Source: Streptomyces sp. NRRL S-37 (lineage in GTDB: Bacteria > Actinomycetota > Actinomycetes > Streptomycetales > Streptomycetaceae). From it: a stretch of DNA of 64,000 nt. A program made the translations under genes and the position numbers. Of this stretch, positions 25,657 through 33,926 are shown in pieces; position 1 is the stretch's first letter, and each line of letters starts with the position of its first letter. The stretch lies in the NCBI RefSeq assembly GCF_000721605.1, contig NZ_JOIZ01000001.1, forward strand, positions 248,001 to 312,000. Reading direction: 5' to 3'. Under the pieces are notes generated by a model. It had not been told where the DNA came from. It did no database searches and worked only from the letters and a program-made list of their open reading frames with translations.

Positions 25657-26082
25657 ATGCCTGGCCGCCTCCTCGAACTGCACGTCGAGAACTTCCGGAG
25701 TCTGCGCGACGTGACCGTGCCGCTCGGTCCGCTCACGGTGTCAGTGGGCCCCAACGGCGCGGGCAAGTCCAATGTGCTGAAGGCGTTCGACTTCCTCGCC
25801 GACATCATCCGTACCGGCCTCCAGCCGGTGCTCGACGCCCGCGGCGGCGCCGACATCAAGGTCATCCTGCGGGGCGAACGCCGCCCGACGCACGCCACCC
25901 TCGACGAGGACCCCCGCTCCGTCGCCGCCCTCTACGACGAACTTCTGGCCCGCCTCGACCACCGCAAGGCCCGACAGCTCGGCATCACCCTCACCGTGAA
26001 CCGCCGCCCCACCCTCGAGGAACTCCAGGACGCCGTCGAACGCCACCACCTGTCCGCCGTCCGCCTCACCCCTCGCCACTGA
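25657..26082 (+). pseudogene. Truncated AAA ATPase (RecF/OLD-like head only)
   Basis: The frame gives 141 residues. It opens as a typical AAA_21/RecF-like ATPase: LLELHVENFRSLRDV, then Walker A GPNGAGKSN at about 31-39 and FLADIIRTGL. After about residue 75 the sequence changes to an unrelated helical stretch and stops. The ABC-type signature, Walker B and the rest (normally 300-500 residues) are missing. It is best read as a fusion of a broken ATPase head with a short foreign tail. ATPases of this class occur in abortive-infection systems, but nothing functional can be claimed. The next 277 bases hold no supported gene. Confidence 0.6.
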
Positions 26083-26359
26083 CGAGGTCTCGGCCGCCAC
26101 ACGCTGCCTCGACGGCCGGGACCAGCACAGCAGTCCGAAGACGAGGACCGGTGGACCGGGTTCGGCTCCACCAGAACGGCCGCGACCTCGCAGTACGGGG
26201 ACGTCGGTCCGGGTTCCGGCGCGTCTGGCCGACGAATGGGCCGACGACCATGACGAACGGCTGTGGCATGTCAGGGCGGCCAGGGAGAACCGTTGTCTGG
26301 CAGCAACATCCGCCACCTCCAATGGTGATCTTGTGAGTCGCGGGCGTATCTTTCGCCCC

Positions 26360-26812
26360 ATGAGTGAACAGCCGTCCATACGCAATGAGTTGAGCGGCGA
26401 TGTCGGGGGGCACGTGGTGCAGTCCGGGGCCATCCACGGCGACGTGGTATTCAGCTCGCCCGCCGCCCCGATGAGTCGGGAGTCAGCGGAGCTGCGACGC
26501 CGTTGGGAAGAGCGCCAACGACGCGTCCTTGACGCGGAGGATGCCCAGCGAGCGGCAGATCAGCGCAGATTCACTGACTACATACGAGTCGTCCGCAGGA
26601 AGCGACGTTTGAACCTGTGGGTCTTGCTGCTTGAAAGCGTTCTCGTGGTGCTCGGGCATCTGCGCGTATTTGCTGCGGCAGCACTCCTTGAGGCATTCGC
26701 GCTTCTGTTTGGCGTCATATCCGTGTTCGGGTGGATCCGTTGTTCCGTAATCATCAGGAGGGCGGAATCGGGGCGAACAATCAGGATTCCGCGATCCCGG
26801 TGGATGTGGTGA
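26360..26812 (+). CDS. Small two-helix membrane protein with N-terminal amyloid-signalling-like motif
   Basis: A 150-residue protein starting at the ATG at 26360. Residues 9-31 contain NELSGDVGGHVVQSG followed by a Gly-Asp-Val-Val-Phe strand. This fits the Asn...Gly...Val-Val-Gln...Gly pattern described for bacterial amyloid signalling sequences (BASS) in actinobacteria. A charged, coiled-coil-like helix rich in Arg/Glu (about 40-82) follows, and then two hydrophobic helices (about 84-100 and 103-126). The next gene carries the same type of motif at its C-terminus. Proteins with matching motifs are thought to signal by templated fibril formation, so this may be a membrane-located partner. The motif assignment is by eye. 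Confidence 0.6.
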   Translation: MSEQPSIRNELSGDVGGHVVQSGAIHGDVVFSSPAAPMSRESAELRRRWEERQRRVLDAEDAQRAADQRRFTDYIRVVRRKRRLNLWVLLLESVLVVLGHLRVFAAAALLEAFALLFGVISVFGWIRCSVIIRRAESGRTIRIPRSRWMW

Positions 26813-26927
26813 GCAGGGACCGCCGCTCGTGCGCCGATGAGCGTACGACGTACGTCAGCGCATCGGCACCGCGGGCCGTCGGCTCCAGGGGTACTGTGGT
26901 CGCCTCAGTTGCCGCGAAGGGGGTTCG

Positions 26928-27365
26928 GTGGAACCAGAGTTGATGGCACTTGCTGCCGCAGGCGCCACGGCATTCGTTGAGCAGATGGCGGCGGACTCCT
27001 GGGCGCAGGCCCGCGATCGCATCGTCTCGTTCTTCTCGCGTCGTGACGGCGGCGAGGAAGGTGTGATCGAGGGAGAGCTGGAAACCTCGCGCGGAGAACT
27101 GGTGGCGGCGATGGAGTCCGGCGACGAGCAGACCACCTTGGATGTTGAGGCGGAGTGGCGTACGCGGTTGCGGCGTTCTTTGCTGGCCAATCCAGCCGCC
27201 GCTACCGAACTTCAGGAAATGCTTGATGAGTTGGCGCCCGATCGGAAGAATCAACAGGTCGCGGATGTCCACAATACGATCAGCGGGGGCGTGCAGCACG
27301 GCCCGGTGGTTCAGGCCGGCAACGTGGGCTCGCTCAGTTTCAAAGCACACCCCGGTCAGGGATGA
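26928..27365 (+). CDS. Helical Bell-like protein with C-terminal amyloid-signalling-like motif
   Basis: A 145-residue protein; the GTG at 26928 has AAGGGGG just before it. Residues 1-110 are helical, beginning with ALAAAGATAFVEQM and SWAQARDRIVSFFSRR, then an acidic helix (EGELETSRGELVAA) and TRLRRSLLANPAAA. Residues 116-138 carry NTISGGVQHGPVVQAG plus a final strand, a BASS1-like motif. A helical N-terminal domain with a C-terminal amyloid motif is the architecture of bacterial Bell-domain proteins, proposed counterparts of fungal HeLo cell-death executioners, usually activated by a NLR-type receptor bearing the same motif. The preceding gene carries a matching motif. The proposed cell-death role is inference. 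Confidence 0.65.
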   Translation: MEPELMALAAAGATAFVEQMAADSWAQARDRIVSFFSRRDGGEEGVIEGELETSRGELVAAMESGDEQTTLDVEAEWRTRLRRSLLANPAAATELQEMLDELAPDRKNQQVADVHNTISGGVQHGPVVQAGNVGSLSFKAHPGQG

Positions 27366-27477
27366 GGTCGAGGGCCCGCCACCGCCACCGGGTAATGCGC
27401 GGGCGTCCCACCCAGCGACTGTCCTATTCTGACCGCTGCCGTCCATGTCGGGACGGGCTCGACGGAGGGGCGGCGGA

Positions 27478-28002
27478 GTGCCGGACGTGTACAAGATCAT
27501 GCTGGACGCCGAGCTGAGCAAGGCGTTCGACGTGTGGTCGGGCTATCTGGACGCCCGGACCGGCGAAGACCCCCAGGCCCGTGCACGCCTGCGTGCCATT
27601 TTGCAGTCGGCGCGCGAGGCGGCCGCCGAGGGCGATCCCGCGTCCGCACGCGCCCTGGTGGCGGAAATGTACGACGCCGCGCGCGAAGCCGGCCTTCCCT
27701 GGGCCCCCGTACCGCCCGACCCCTGCACGGCGGACCGGCAGGCGCACGACTACGCCAAGGACGACCTGCGGGAGGTCCTCCCTGTATACCTGCGCGAGGA
27801 ACTCGACAGCATCGCGATCTACCTGAGCGTCACGGGCCGCCGCCTCCGGGCCGCCCCCGGCCTGGACACCGCCACCCGCCGGGACATCCTCTACATCAGG
27901 GCCCGCGCGAGCATGGCCCTCGACCTCGCCCACCCGACGGCAGCGCGACGCGAACTCGAACGCCTCGAAGCCATCGCACGACGCTGCGGCGTGGAACCCT
28001 GA
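27478..28002 (+). CDS. Helical protein of unknown function
   Basis: A 174-residue protein from the GTG at 27478, which is preceded by GGAGGGG. It is Ala/Arg/Glu-rich and predicted almost wholly helical, with no membrane segment, signal peptide or catalytic motif. TATTCT at about 27425 may be the -10 of its own promoter. It follows the amyloid-motif pair on the same strand, 112 bases downstream. I do not recognise the family. Confidence 0.6.
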   Translation: MPDVYKIMLDAELSKAFDVWSGYLDARTGEDPQARARLRAILQSAREAAAEGDPASARALVAEMYDAAREAGLPWAPVPPDPCTADRQAHDYAKDDLREVLPVYLREELDSIAIYLSVTGRRLRAAPGLDTATRRDILYIRARASMALDLAHPTAARRELERLEAIARRCGVEP

Positions 28003-28044
28003 GAACCGGGCCCCGACGGCCGCGGCCTCCCCCCGGCCGAAGCC

Positions 28045-28274
28045 GCTCGGAGATCATTCACGGGAAGCCCCTGGACGGCGGGACCGGCATCGCAAGCGCC
28101 GACACCCAGCACTGGGTTGTGGAGCGCGCGTTCGCCCACCTGCACTGGTTCCGCCGTCTGCGCATCGGCTGGGAGATCCGCGACGACATCCACGAAGCAG
28201 TCCCCGTCCTCGGATGCGCACTCATCTGCCGACGACTCCTCAGACTGTACGCGAGGAGGCTCAGATGGCCTTGA
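28045..28274 (+). pseudogene. C-terminal remnant of an IS5-family transposase
   Basis: The plus frame reads WVVERAFAHLHWFRRLRIGW, then EIRDDIHEAVPVLGCALICR, the well-conserved last 50-60 residues of IS5-type transposases, including the Glu of the DDE triad. No upstream transposase sequence is present, so only the 3' end remains. Its last bases overlap the end of the convergent gene at 28261. Confidence 0.8.
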
Positions 28275-28812
28275 GTGTCCAATCGCTTGCCGGCGCGGAA
28301 TGAACCCACAGGTAACCAGGGCCGCTCACATGAACTGTCCCTCTTTGGGTTCCTGTTCTGTCCAGCTCGAGTGATTCACCGGTGTCGACCGCATGATGCG
28401 TGAAGCGCAGGCCACCCGAACGGTCAGCGTACTCGTAACGCATCTCCAGATGCTCACCCTCCCAGCTGAAAAGTCGGGTGCCGTGGCTTGCAACGGCGGT
28501 CGGCAAAGGAGGCACGTCTTCAGGCAGCATCCTGTCGAGTTGCCAGCGAGCCACGCCGTTCCCCCTCGCCTTGCGCACCTCCACGTGCGTATACCTGCCG
28601 GGCAGCACGAACGGATGCCACGACCGCCCCCACGTGTGGAAAAGGGCCGCATCCGACGATCGCTCCTGCGCCGTGTCGGTCCAGGGGGTTGCGAAGTAGG
28701 TGGTGAACGGCCCCCGCGACCTCAACCTCAACAGCGCCGGCTCCCCAAACGGTCGAGGTACGGCAACAGTGCGCGCCTCCCAGCCCCCCACCGGAAATAT
28801 CTGTGACGTCAC
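28261..28812 (-). CDS. Hypothetical beta-rich protein
   Basis: A 183-residue protein. The GTG at 28812 follows a strong GGGGAGGGG ribosome site. The sequence alternates short aromatic-rich strands (GPFTTYFATPW, FVLPGRYTHVEVRK, GPGYLWVHS), suggesting a beta-sandwich, without signal peptide or membrane helix. Its 3' end abuts an IS5 remnant but the frame closes with a plausible C-terminus (SDWTLKAI). I do not recognise the family. The 324 bases upstream of it (28813-29136) hold no supported gene. Confidence 0.55.
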   Translation of the reverse strand: MTSQIFPVGGWEARTVAVPRPFGEPALLRLRSRGPFTTYFATPWTDTAQERSSDAALFHTWGRSWHPFVLPGRYTHVEVRKARGNGVARWQLDRMLPEDVPPLPTAVASHGTRLFSWEGEHLEMRYEYADRSGGLRFTHHAVDTGESLELDRTGTQRGTVHVSGPGYLWVHSAPASDWTLKAI

Positions 28813-29136
28813 TCCCAGCCCCTCCCCGACGAGTCCCTCTGACCGTCACCGGATCAGAAGGTGATCCAACCACCTCAAAGGTCATTTCGTTGGGGGTTCC
28901 CAAAGCGACGGTCGAGGGCCGCACCCTACGCTCCTGGCTTCTCGCGGTAGTGGCGGCGGGCGAGGAGACCGCTTCGGCAGCCGTGGTCATCCGGCTTCGG
29001 CCCTGCTGATCCGGGGCGTGGGTCGAGACCACTCCCGGCCTGCCTCCGTCGCCCACCCGGCGCCGGTTCCTCGTTCCCGTCCGGGGCCTCGGCGCCGGTT
29101 GTCCCGAGCTCACTCGGGCCGCGACCGCCGGCCTCC

Positions 29137-29751
29137 TCACCCCACCCTGTCCGCGCCGGTCGTCCGGTGTCGCCTCCTGCTCTCGAGCCACTCGCCGACC
29201 TCGCGCCGGAACTCCCGGTCCTCGTCCTTCCCGGCGAGCCGCTCCAACTCGCGCAGCACCCCTGGAGAGCCGGCGGGATCGCGCACCGCGTACACGGCCG
29301 CACCCGTCTCGTACGTGTCGGCCAGGAGCCAGACACTGTTGTCCAGGGCCAGCATGGCGAAGCCGGGAAGGCCGGCGCGGACGCCGAGGAACGTCGCCGC
29401 GCCGGCCCCCATGAGGTCCCACCGTTCCAGCAGGCGGACCCGGTGCCAGACGCGCATCGTGCGCCGCCGGCGGTCCTCCTCGGCGGTCCGGGTCCCCCTG
29501 GGCAGCCTGAGGAGGAATTCACGGTTCCCGTCGATCAGGCCGGAGGACGTGGCGAGGTCGTACCAGGCTTCGTTGAGCCGTTCCACGAAGCGCGGGTCCT
29601 TGTAATCGACCAGGTGGAACCCGAAGACCCGCTCCCGTTCGTACCCCACGACATGCGGTATCGCCGAGCCCGGAACCGCGTCGGGTACCACCTCGATGCC
29701 GGCTCGCAGCAGCGGCCTGATCACCTTGCGATACCTCTCCTGCCGACCCAC
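29137..29751 (-). CDS. Hypothetical protein, likely soluble
   Basis: A 204-residue protein. The GTG at 29751 is preferred because AGGGGGTG precedes it; the frame stays open for another 121 codons, but that part is Arg/Pro-rich and not coding-like. A hydrophobic stretch (LMGAGAATFLGVRAGLPGFAML, positions about 112-133) could be one membrane-associated helix, followed by LLADTYETGAAVYAVRD. The C-terminus is charged and helical. The family is not recognised. Confidence 0.55.
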   Translation of the reverse strand: MGRQERYRKVIRPLLRAGIEVVPDAVPGSAIPHVVGYERERVFGFHLVDYKDPRFVERLNEAWYDLATSSGLIDGNREFLLRLPRGTRTAEEDRRRRTMRVWHRVRLLERWDLMGAGAATFLGVRAGLPGFAMLALDNSVWLLADTYETGAAVYAVRDPAGSPGVLRELERLAGKDEDREFRREVGEWLESRRRHRTTGADRVG

Positions 29752-30058
29752 CCCGTCACCCCCTGCCCCATGCCCTGTCCGGCTTGATCGTGCCGCACTC
29801 AGCCTATGGCCAGGACCGCCCGGACAAGCCCTGGCCCCTGCCTCCTGCGGGTGGCGGGCCGCCCTGTGTGCGAAGGCCGGGATCCTGCTTCGGGCGGGCG
29901 GCCGAAGCGATCGCCGTCCACCCCACCGTGACCGAACAGCGCGCCGCCGAACCGGAACCCGCCCCTCGTGGCGAGAACGGGTGCTCCCTGGAAGCGCCCT
30001 TCCAGGCACTGCCGTTCCTTTCACGCCCGCATCAGGAGTGCGGCGAGGATGATGGGAG

Positions 30059-30108
30059 CGTTTCTCCAGACAAAACGGCGCATACTCGGCGCATCGTCTG
30101 GAGAAACG
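30059..30108. repeat. 13-bp perfect inverted repeat enclosing a direct repeat
   Basis: CGTTTCTCCAGAC at 30059-30071 and its exact reverse complement at 30096-30108 flank 24 bases that contain CGGCGCAT twice. The site lies in a 523-bp gap (29752-30274) with no supported gene, between two minus-strand genes. It could be a regulator-binding site, an att-like recombination site or an element end. Confidence 0.6.
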
Positions 30109-30274
30109 GTCCAATCAGCATCCTGTAACCGCTCACCGCGGCCGGGCACCTCGTCGCCGCCGGACGTGTCAGTCGTCCTGCACCTGAATCAGTACGACGA
30201 AGCGGTCACCGTCGCTGCCGGCGACGAAGGTGTCCATGGTGGTGCCGGTGACACCGTCCACGCCGTGCCCGTCC

Positions 30275-30940
30275 TCAGTCCGTCTCCCGCACGCGTGCGG
30301 CGGTTCGCTCGGCGAGCTCGCGGACGCCGTCGGCGGCGTTCTCCGAGAGCCGGCCGAGTACGGCGTCGGCGGCGGTGAGGAGGGCACGGGCCTCCTCGGG
30401 GCGGCCCGCGTCGGCCAGGGCGAGGGTGAGCCGGTAGTGCTCCTCGGCGATGAAGCGGCCGAGGTTGACCCGCTGCCAGTGGCGCAGTGAGTCGTCGTCC
30501 GGGGTGGCCAGGGCCTCGCGCACGGCGGCCAGACTGTCCGCCGCCTGTGGCAGCCGGCCCGCCTCCCGCTCCAGGCGGGCGAGGGTGTGCCGGGCCGAGG
30601 CCCGGTCCCACGCCGTCTCCTGGAGGGCGGCGCACAGGTGCTGGGCGCGCAGCGCCTGGGGAAGGTCGCCGAGTTCCTCGAAGTCCTGGGCGAGCCCGCT
30701 CAGTGGAGCCGTGGTCAGGGTGTGGGGCGCGTCGGGGCGGCGGAGTCTGCTCTGGTCCAGGACGATGCCGTCGAGTTCGCGGATCAGCGTCACTCGCGCG
30801 AGGTCCGTCATCCCCTGGTCCCGCGCCAGGTCGGTCCAGGTGGAGACCGGCTCGTCCGACGGGTCCGTCCCGAACATCGACTCGTCGAGCTCCCGCGCCC
30901 ACTGTCGCAACTCGTCCGCGCTCGCCCCCGGTTCCGGCAC
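30275..30940 (-). CDS. TPR-like helical protein
   Basis: About 221 residues from the GTG at 30940; the ribosome site is weak and a start nearer 30860 (ATG) is possible. The chain is made of Ala/Leu/Arg-rich helix pairs with spacing like tetratricopeptide repeats (for example LAQDFEELGDLPQALRAQHL and EEHYRLTLALADAGRPEEAR). No HTH or enzyme domain is seen. It is divergent from the VOC gene at 31130. It may be a free-standing TPR adaptor or the remnant of a larger regulator. Confidence 0.55.
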   Translation of the reverse strand: MPEPGASADELRQWARELDESMFGTDPSDEPVSTWTDLARDQGMTDLARVTLIRELDGIVLDQSRLRRPDAPHTLTTAPLSGLAQDFEELGDLPQALRAQHLCAALQETAWDRASARHTLARLEREAGRLPQAADSLAAVREALATPDDDSLRHWQRVNLGRFIAEEHYRLTLALADAGRPEEARALLTAADAVLGRLSENAADGVRELAERTAARVRETD

Positions 30941-31129
30941 ACCGCCCAGGCCGCACGCCGTGTCGAAGTCCGTCCTCGGCCCACACCGCGAAGGGTGCGG
31001 CTCCGGCTCCGGGGCCGCGGAATACTCGGCTGCGGCCGAGGCCGGGCCGCCCCTAGGATCCTCGTTCGAGGCGCCGGCAGGGCGCCCTGCCGGCAGCCGG
31101 CACTCAACGGACCGAGGATGCGTGGCGCA

Positions 31130-31843
31130 ATGAGCAGCCGACTCTTCGCCATCTCCTTCGACGCGCACCAGCCCGAGCGCCTGGCGCATTTCTGGTCCGG
31201 GGTCCTGGGCCTGGAGAGAGCCGGCGATTCCTACGACGGCGTCGCCCTGCTGTCCGGGAACGACGCCGGCTACCGCCTCGGCTTCCGACCCTCCCAGGCG
31301 CGGAAGGTCGCCCAGAACCGGCTGCACTTCGACCTGACCAGCTCCTCTCTGGAGAACCAGCAGGAGACCGTGGCCAGAGCGCTCGACCTCGGCGCGCGGC
31401 ACGCCGACATCGGTCAGGGACCGGACGCGGCCCATGTGGTGCTCACCGACCCCGAGGGCAACGAGTTCTGTGTCCTCGAGCCGGGCAATAATTTCCTGGC
31501 CGGCTGCGGCTTCATCGGAGCGCTCGCCTGCGACGGTTCGCAGGCCGTGGGCTACTTCTGGAGCGAGGCGCTGGGCTGGCCGCTGGTCTGGGACCAGGAC
31601 GAGGAGACCGCCGTCCAGTCACCGGACGGCGGTACGAAGATCACGTGGGGCGGTCCGCCGCTCATGCCGGACCCCGGCAAGGACCTGCACCTGGACCTTG
31701 TCCCGGACGACGATCAGCAAGCGGAGGTCGAGCGCCTGCTCTCCCTCGGGGCGAAGCGTCTCGGATCCGCCCATGGAGGGGACGGCGCGGTGCTGCTGGC
31801 CGACCCCGACGGCAACGAGTTCCGCGTGCTCACGCGCCGGTGA
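31130..31843 (+). CDS. VOC-family (glyoxalase-like) protein with two domains
   Basis: A 237-residue protein with two vicinal-oxygen-chelate modules, about 1-118 and 125-237. Each ends in the typical strand TDPEGNEFCVLE or ADPDGNEFRVLT. The first starts with ISFDAHQPERLAHFWSGVLG, as in bleomycin-resistance/dioxygenase-like proteins. These bind a divalent metal and act on, or sequester, small molecules. The ATG at 31130 is taken; another ATG at 31118 would add four residues. Substrate unknown. Confidence 0.85.
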   Translation: MSSRLFAISFDAHQPERLAHFWSGVLGLERAGDSYDGVALLSGNDAGYRLGFRPSQARKVAQNRLHFDLTSSSLENQQETVARALDLGARHADIGQGPDAAHVVLTDPEGNEFCVLEPGNNFLAGCGFIGALACDGSQAVGYFWSEALGWPLVWDQDEETAVQSPDGGTKITWGGPPLMPDPGKDLHLDLVPDDDQQAEVERLLSLGAKRLGSAHGGDGAVLLADPDGNEFRVLTRR

Positions 31844-31879
31844 AGCCGGAACCGGCACCCGGCCGATTCGCACGGCGGA

Positions 31880-32125
31880 GTCGTCCCGGGGTGCGAAGCC
31901 CTCTTCTCGCGCTCCGGCCGCGCCGGCCCTGGCCCGGGCGGCCCGGAGCATTCGCTCGAAAGTGCCGTTCTCGGCCCATCGGCGGAAGCGGGGGGCGACG
32001 TGGCCCGGGAACCGTACCGCTCGGGCACGTCCCGACGGGCCGTACCGGTACGGAACTTCCGCACGATCCCGTCGAGGACCGCCCGGGGATGCCGGAACGC
32101 CGGTGGGCGGGCGATGTCGCGGGAG
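31880..32125 (-). pseudogene. N-terminal remnant of an IS5-family transposase
   Basis: On the minus strand the segment reads PPAFRHPRAVLDGIVRKFRT, GTARRDVPERYG in one frame and FRRWAENGTFERMLRAARAR in the next, the N-terminal part of an IS5-type transposase with one frameshift between. The DDE catalytic part is absent. It ends just before the ATG of the DUF574 gene, whose ribosome site lies in the remnant, so the insertion has become part of that gene's leader. Confidence 0.75.
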
Positions 32126-32137
32126 AGGATGGGCGGT

Positions 32138-32962
32138 ATGACGGTTGAAGGCTCCTCCATCGACTCCACCCGGCCCAGCATCGCCCGCGTCTACGACTAT
32201 CTGCTCGGCGGCAAGGACAACTACGCCGTGGACCGGGCGGTCGGTGACGTGTTCTTCCGGGACCTCCCCGGGTCGGTGGCCATCGCCTTCGCCAACCGCG
32301 CGGCCCTGACGCGGGCCATCGCGCAGATCGTGACGACCACCGGCATACGGCAGTTCATCGACCTGGGCAGCGGTCTGCCGACCGCCGACAACGTCCACCA
32401 GGTCGCGCAGCGGTACGCCCCGGAGTCCCGGATCGTGTACGTCGACAACGACCCCCAGGTGCTGGTCCACGGCTGCGCGCTGCTGGAGCAGAACGACCGC
32501 ACCCGGGTCGTCCGGGCCGACATCCGCGACCCGGAAGGCGTCCGCACCCACCCGGACACCCGGGAACTGATCGACTTCGACCGTCCCGTCGCCGTCGTCT
32601 TCAGCGCGATCCTCCACCACGTCAACGACGAGGAGGACCCGGCCGGGATCGTCCGCCACTGGCGCGACCACGTCCCCTCCGGGAGCCACTTCTTCGTCAG
32701 CCACTTCCGGTCCGGCGACAACCCGGAGACCGCGGAGGCCGAGCGGGTCCTCCAGCAGACCTTCGGCCGCGGCCGGTGGCGCACCGACGAGGAGATCGCC
32801 GCCCTGCTGGACGGCCTGGAGCTCCTCGACCCCGGGATCGTCCCGGCGCCCCGGTGGCGTCCCGACCCGGTCGGCGGCAGCCCGTGGGGCGCCGGAGGCG
32901 AGGAACGGGAACTCACCGTCTGGGAACACCTCATCGTCGCCGGGCTGGCCCGGAAGGCGTAG
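32138..32962 (+). CDS. SAM-dependent methyltransferase, DUF574 family
   Basis: A 274-residue member of the DUF574 (Methyltransf_19) family that is highly expanded in Streptomyces. Hallmarks are RPSIARVYDYLLGGKDNY near the N-terminus, the SAM-binding IDLGSGLPTADNVH and VDNDP two strands later. The ATG at 32138 follows GAGAGGA. The substrates of this family are unknown. Its promoter and leader are partly built from an IS5 remnant. Confidence 0.9.
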   Translation: MTVEGSSIDSTRPSIARVYDYLLGGKDNYAVDRAVGDVFFRDLPGSVAIAFANRAALTRAIAQIVTTTGIRQFIDLGSGLPTADNVHQVAQRYAPESRIVYVDNDPQVLVHGCALLEQNDRTRVVRADIRDPEGVRTHPDTRELIDFDRPVAVVFSAILHHVNDEEDPAGIVRHWRDHVPSGSHFFVSHFRSGDNPETAEAERVLQQTFGRGRWRTDEEIAALLDGLELLDPGIVPAPRWRPDPVGGSPWGAGGEERELTVWEHLIVAGLARKA

Positions 32963-33061
32963 CAACCGGGTCCTCACACCGGCGTCCCACCGGCGTACAG
33001 CGCCCCGTCGTACAGGTGTCACCGCTGGTCACGGAGCCGGTGCGGCCGCAACGCTGAGCGC

Positions 33062-33580
33062 ATGCACATCTCGCCCTCCCCGCTCCCTCCCTCCCGTCCC
33101 ACCGACGCCGCCGCCGAGTTCGCGATGGCCTTCACCTCCACCCCGCGCGGCGCCCGGCTGGCCCGGCTGTTCGTCGCGCACTGCCTCAACTCCTGGGGGC
33201 ACCCGTACGACGGCCACGTCAACGAGACGCTGGCCCTGATCACCGCCGAGCTGTGCGCCAACGCCGTCCGGCACGGACGCGTGCCCGGCCGGGACTTCCA
33301 CGTCCGGCTGGCCGCCGAGGCGGACGGCGGGCGGCTGCGCGTGGAGGTCTCCGACACCTGCGCGGAACGCCGGCCCGCCGCCACCCCCGCGGACCCGGAC
33401 GCCGAGACCGGCCGCGGCCTCCTCCTCGTCACCGCCCTCGCCGACGACTGGGGCGTCACCGACCGCCGCGGCGGCCCCGGCAAGACGGTGTGGGCGGTGG
33501 TCCGCGCCGCGTCGGATGCCCGGACCCGTCACCCTCACCGGGCAGCAGCCGCGGGGCCGCCGGACGCCGGACACCCCTGA
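33062..33580 (+). CDS. RsbW-type anti-sigma/regulatory ATPase (HATPase_c_2), copy 2
   Basis: A 172-residue GHKL-fold ATPase closely matching the protein at 24997-25497: the shared core includes FTSTPRGARLARLFVAHCLN, ELCANAVRHGR and GRGLLLVTALADDWG. It differs mainly in the first 20 residues and the C-terminal tail. The 50 bases upstream also match, which points to a duplicated locus. It probably regulates a sigma or anti-sigma factor elsewhere in the genome. In the 346 bases after it, 33582-33589 and 33613-33620 form an 8-bp inverted repeat that may be a weak terminator. Confidence 0.8.
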   Translation: MHISPSPLPPSRPTDAAAEFAMAFTSTPRGARLARLFVAHCLNSWGHPYDGHVNETLALITAELCANAVRHGRVPGRDFHVRLAAEADGGRLRVEVSDTCAERRPAATPADPDAETGRGLLLVTALADDWGVTDRRGGPGKTVWAVVRAASDARTRHPHRAAAAGPPDAGHP

Positions 33581-33881
33581 GCCGAACCGTGCTCCTCGTA
33601 CAAGGGGGTGTGCGGTTCGGGCGCGGATACCGGGCGGAAGCCGCGCGGTTCCCACGGGCTCGGCGGCCGTACCGTGTCGGCCGGCGGTGCACGGAAGGGA
33701 ACGGAGCACCCGCCCTGCGCGGGTACTCGCCCGCCGGATCGACGCGTCAACACTCGGGCGAGGCACTCACCGAGCGAAACAGAATGGACAACCCGCCCTC
33801 CAGAACGCGCCGTTCTCAGCGAAACGACCCGTGGAACACCTGCGCCCCGTGGACAAGGTGCCCGACGTCTGCCACAACTAC

Positions 33882-33893
33882 GTTCACCTGAAC
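33882..33893. promoter_or_regulatory. GTTCA-N2-TGAAC palindrome upstream of a membrane protein gene
   Basis: GTTCA at 33882-33886 and TGAAC at 33889-33893 form a perfect 5+5 palindrome with a 2-base centre, 33 bases before the ATG at 33927. The position suits an operator at the promoter of that gene. The regulator is unknown. Confidence 0.4.
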
Positions 33894-33926
33894 ACCTTTT
33901 GGCACTCACGACGCACGGAGCACGTC

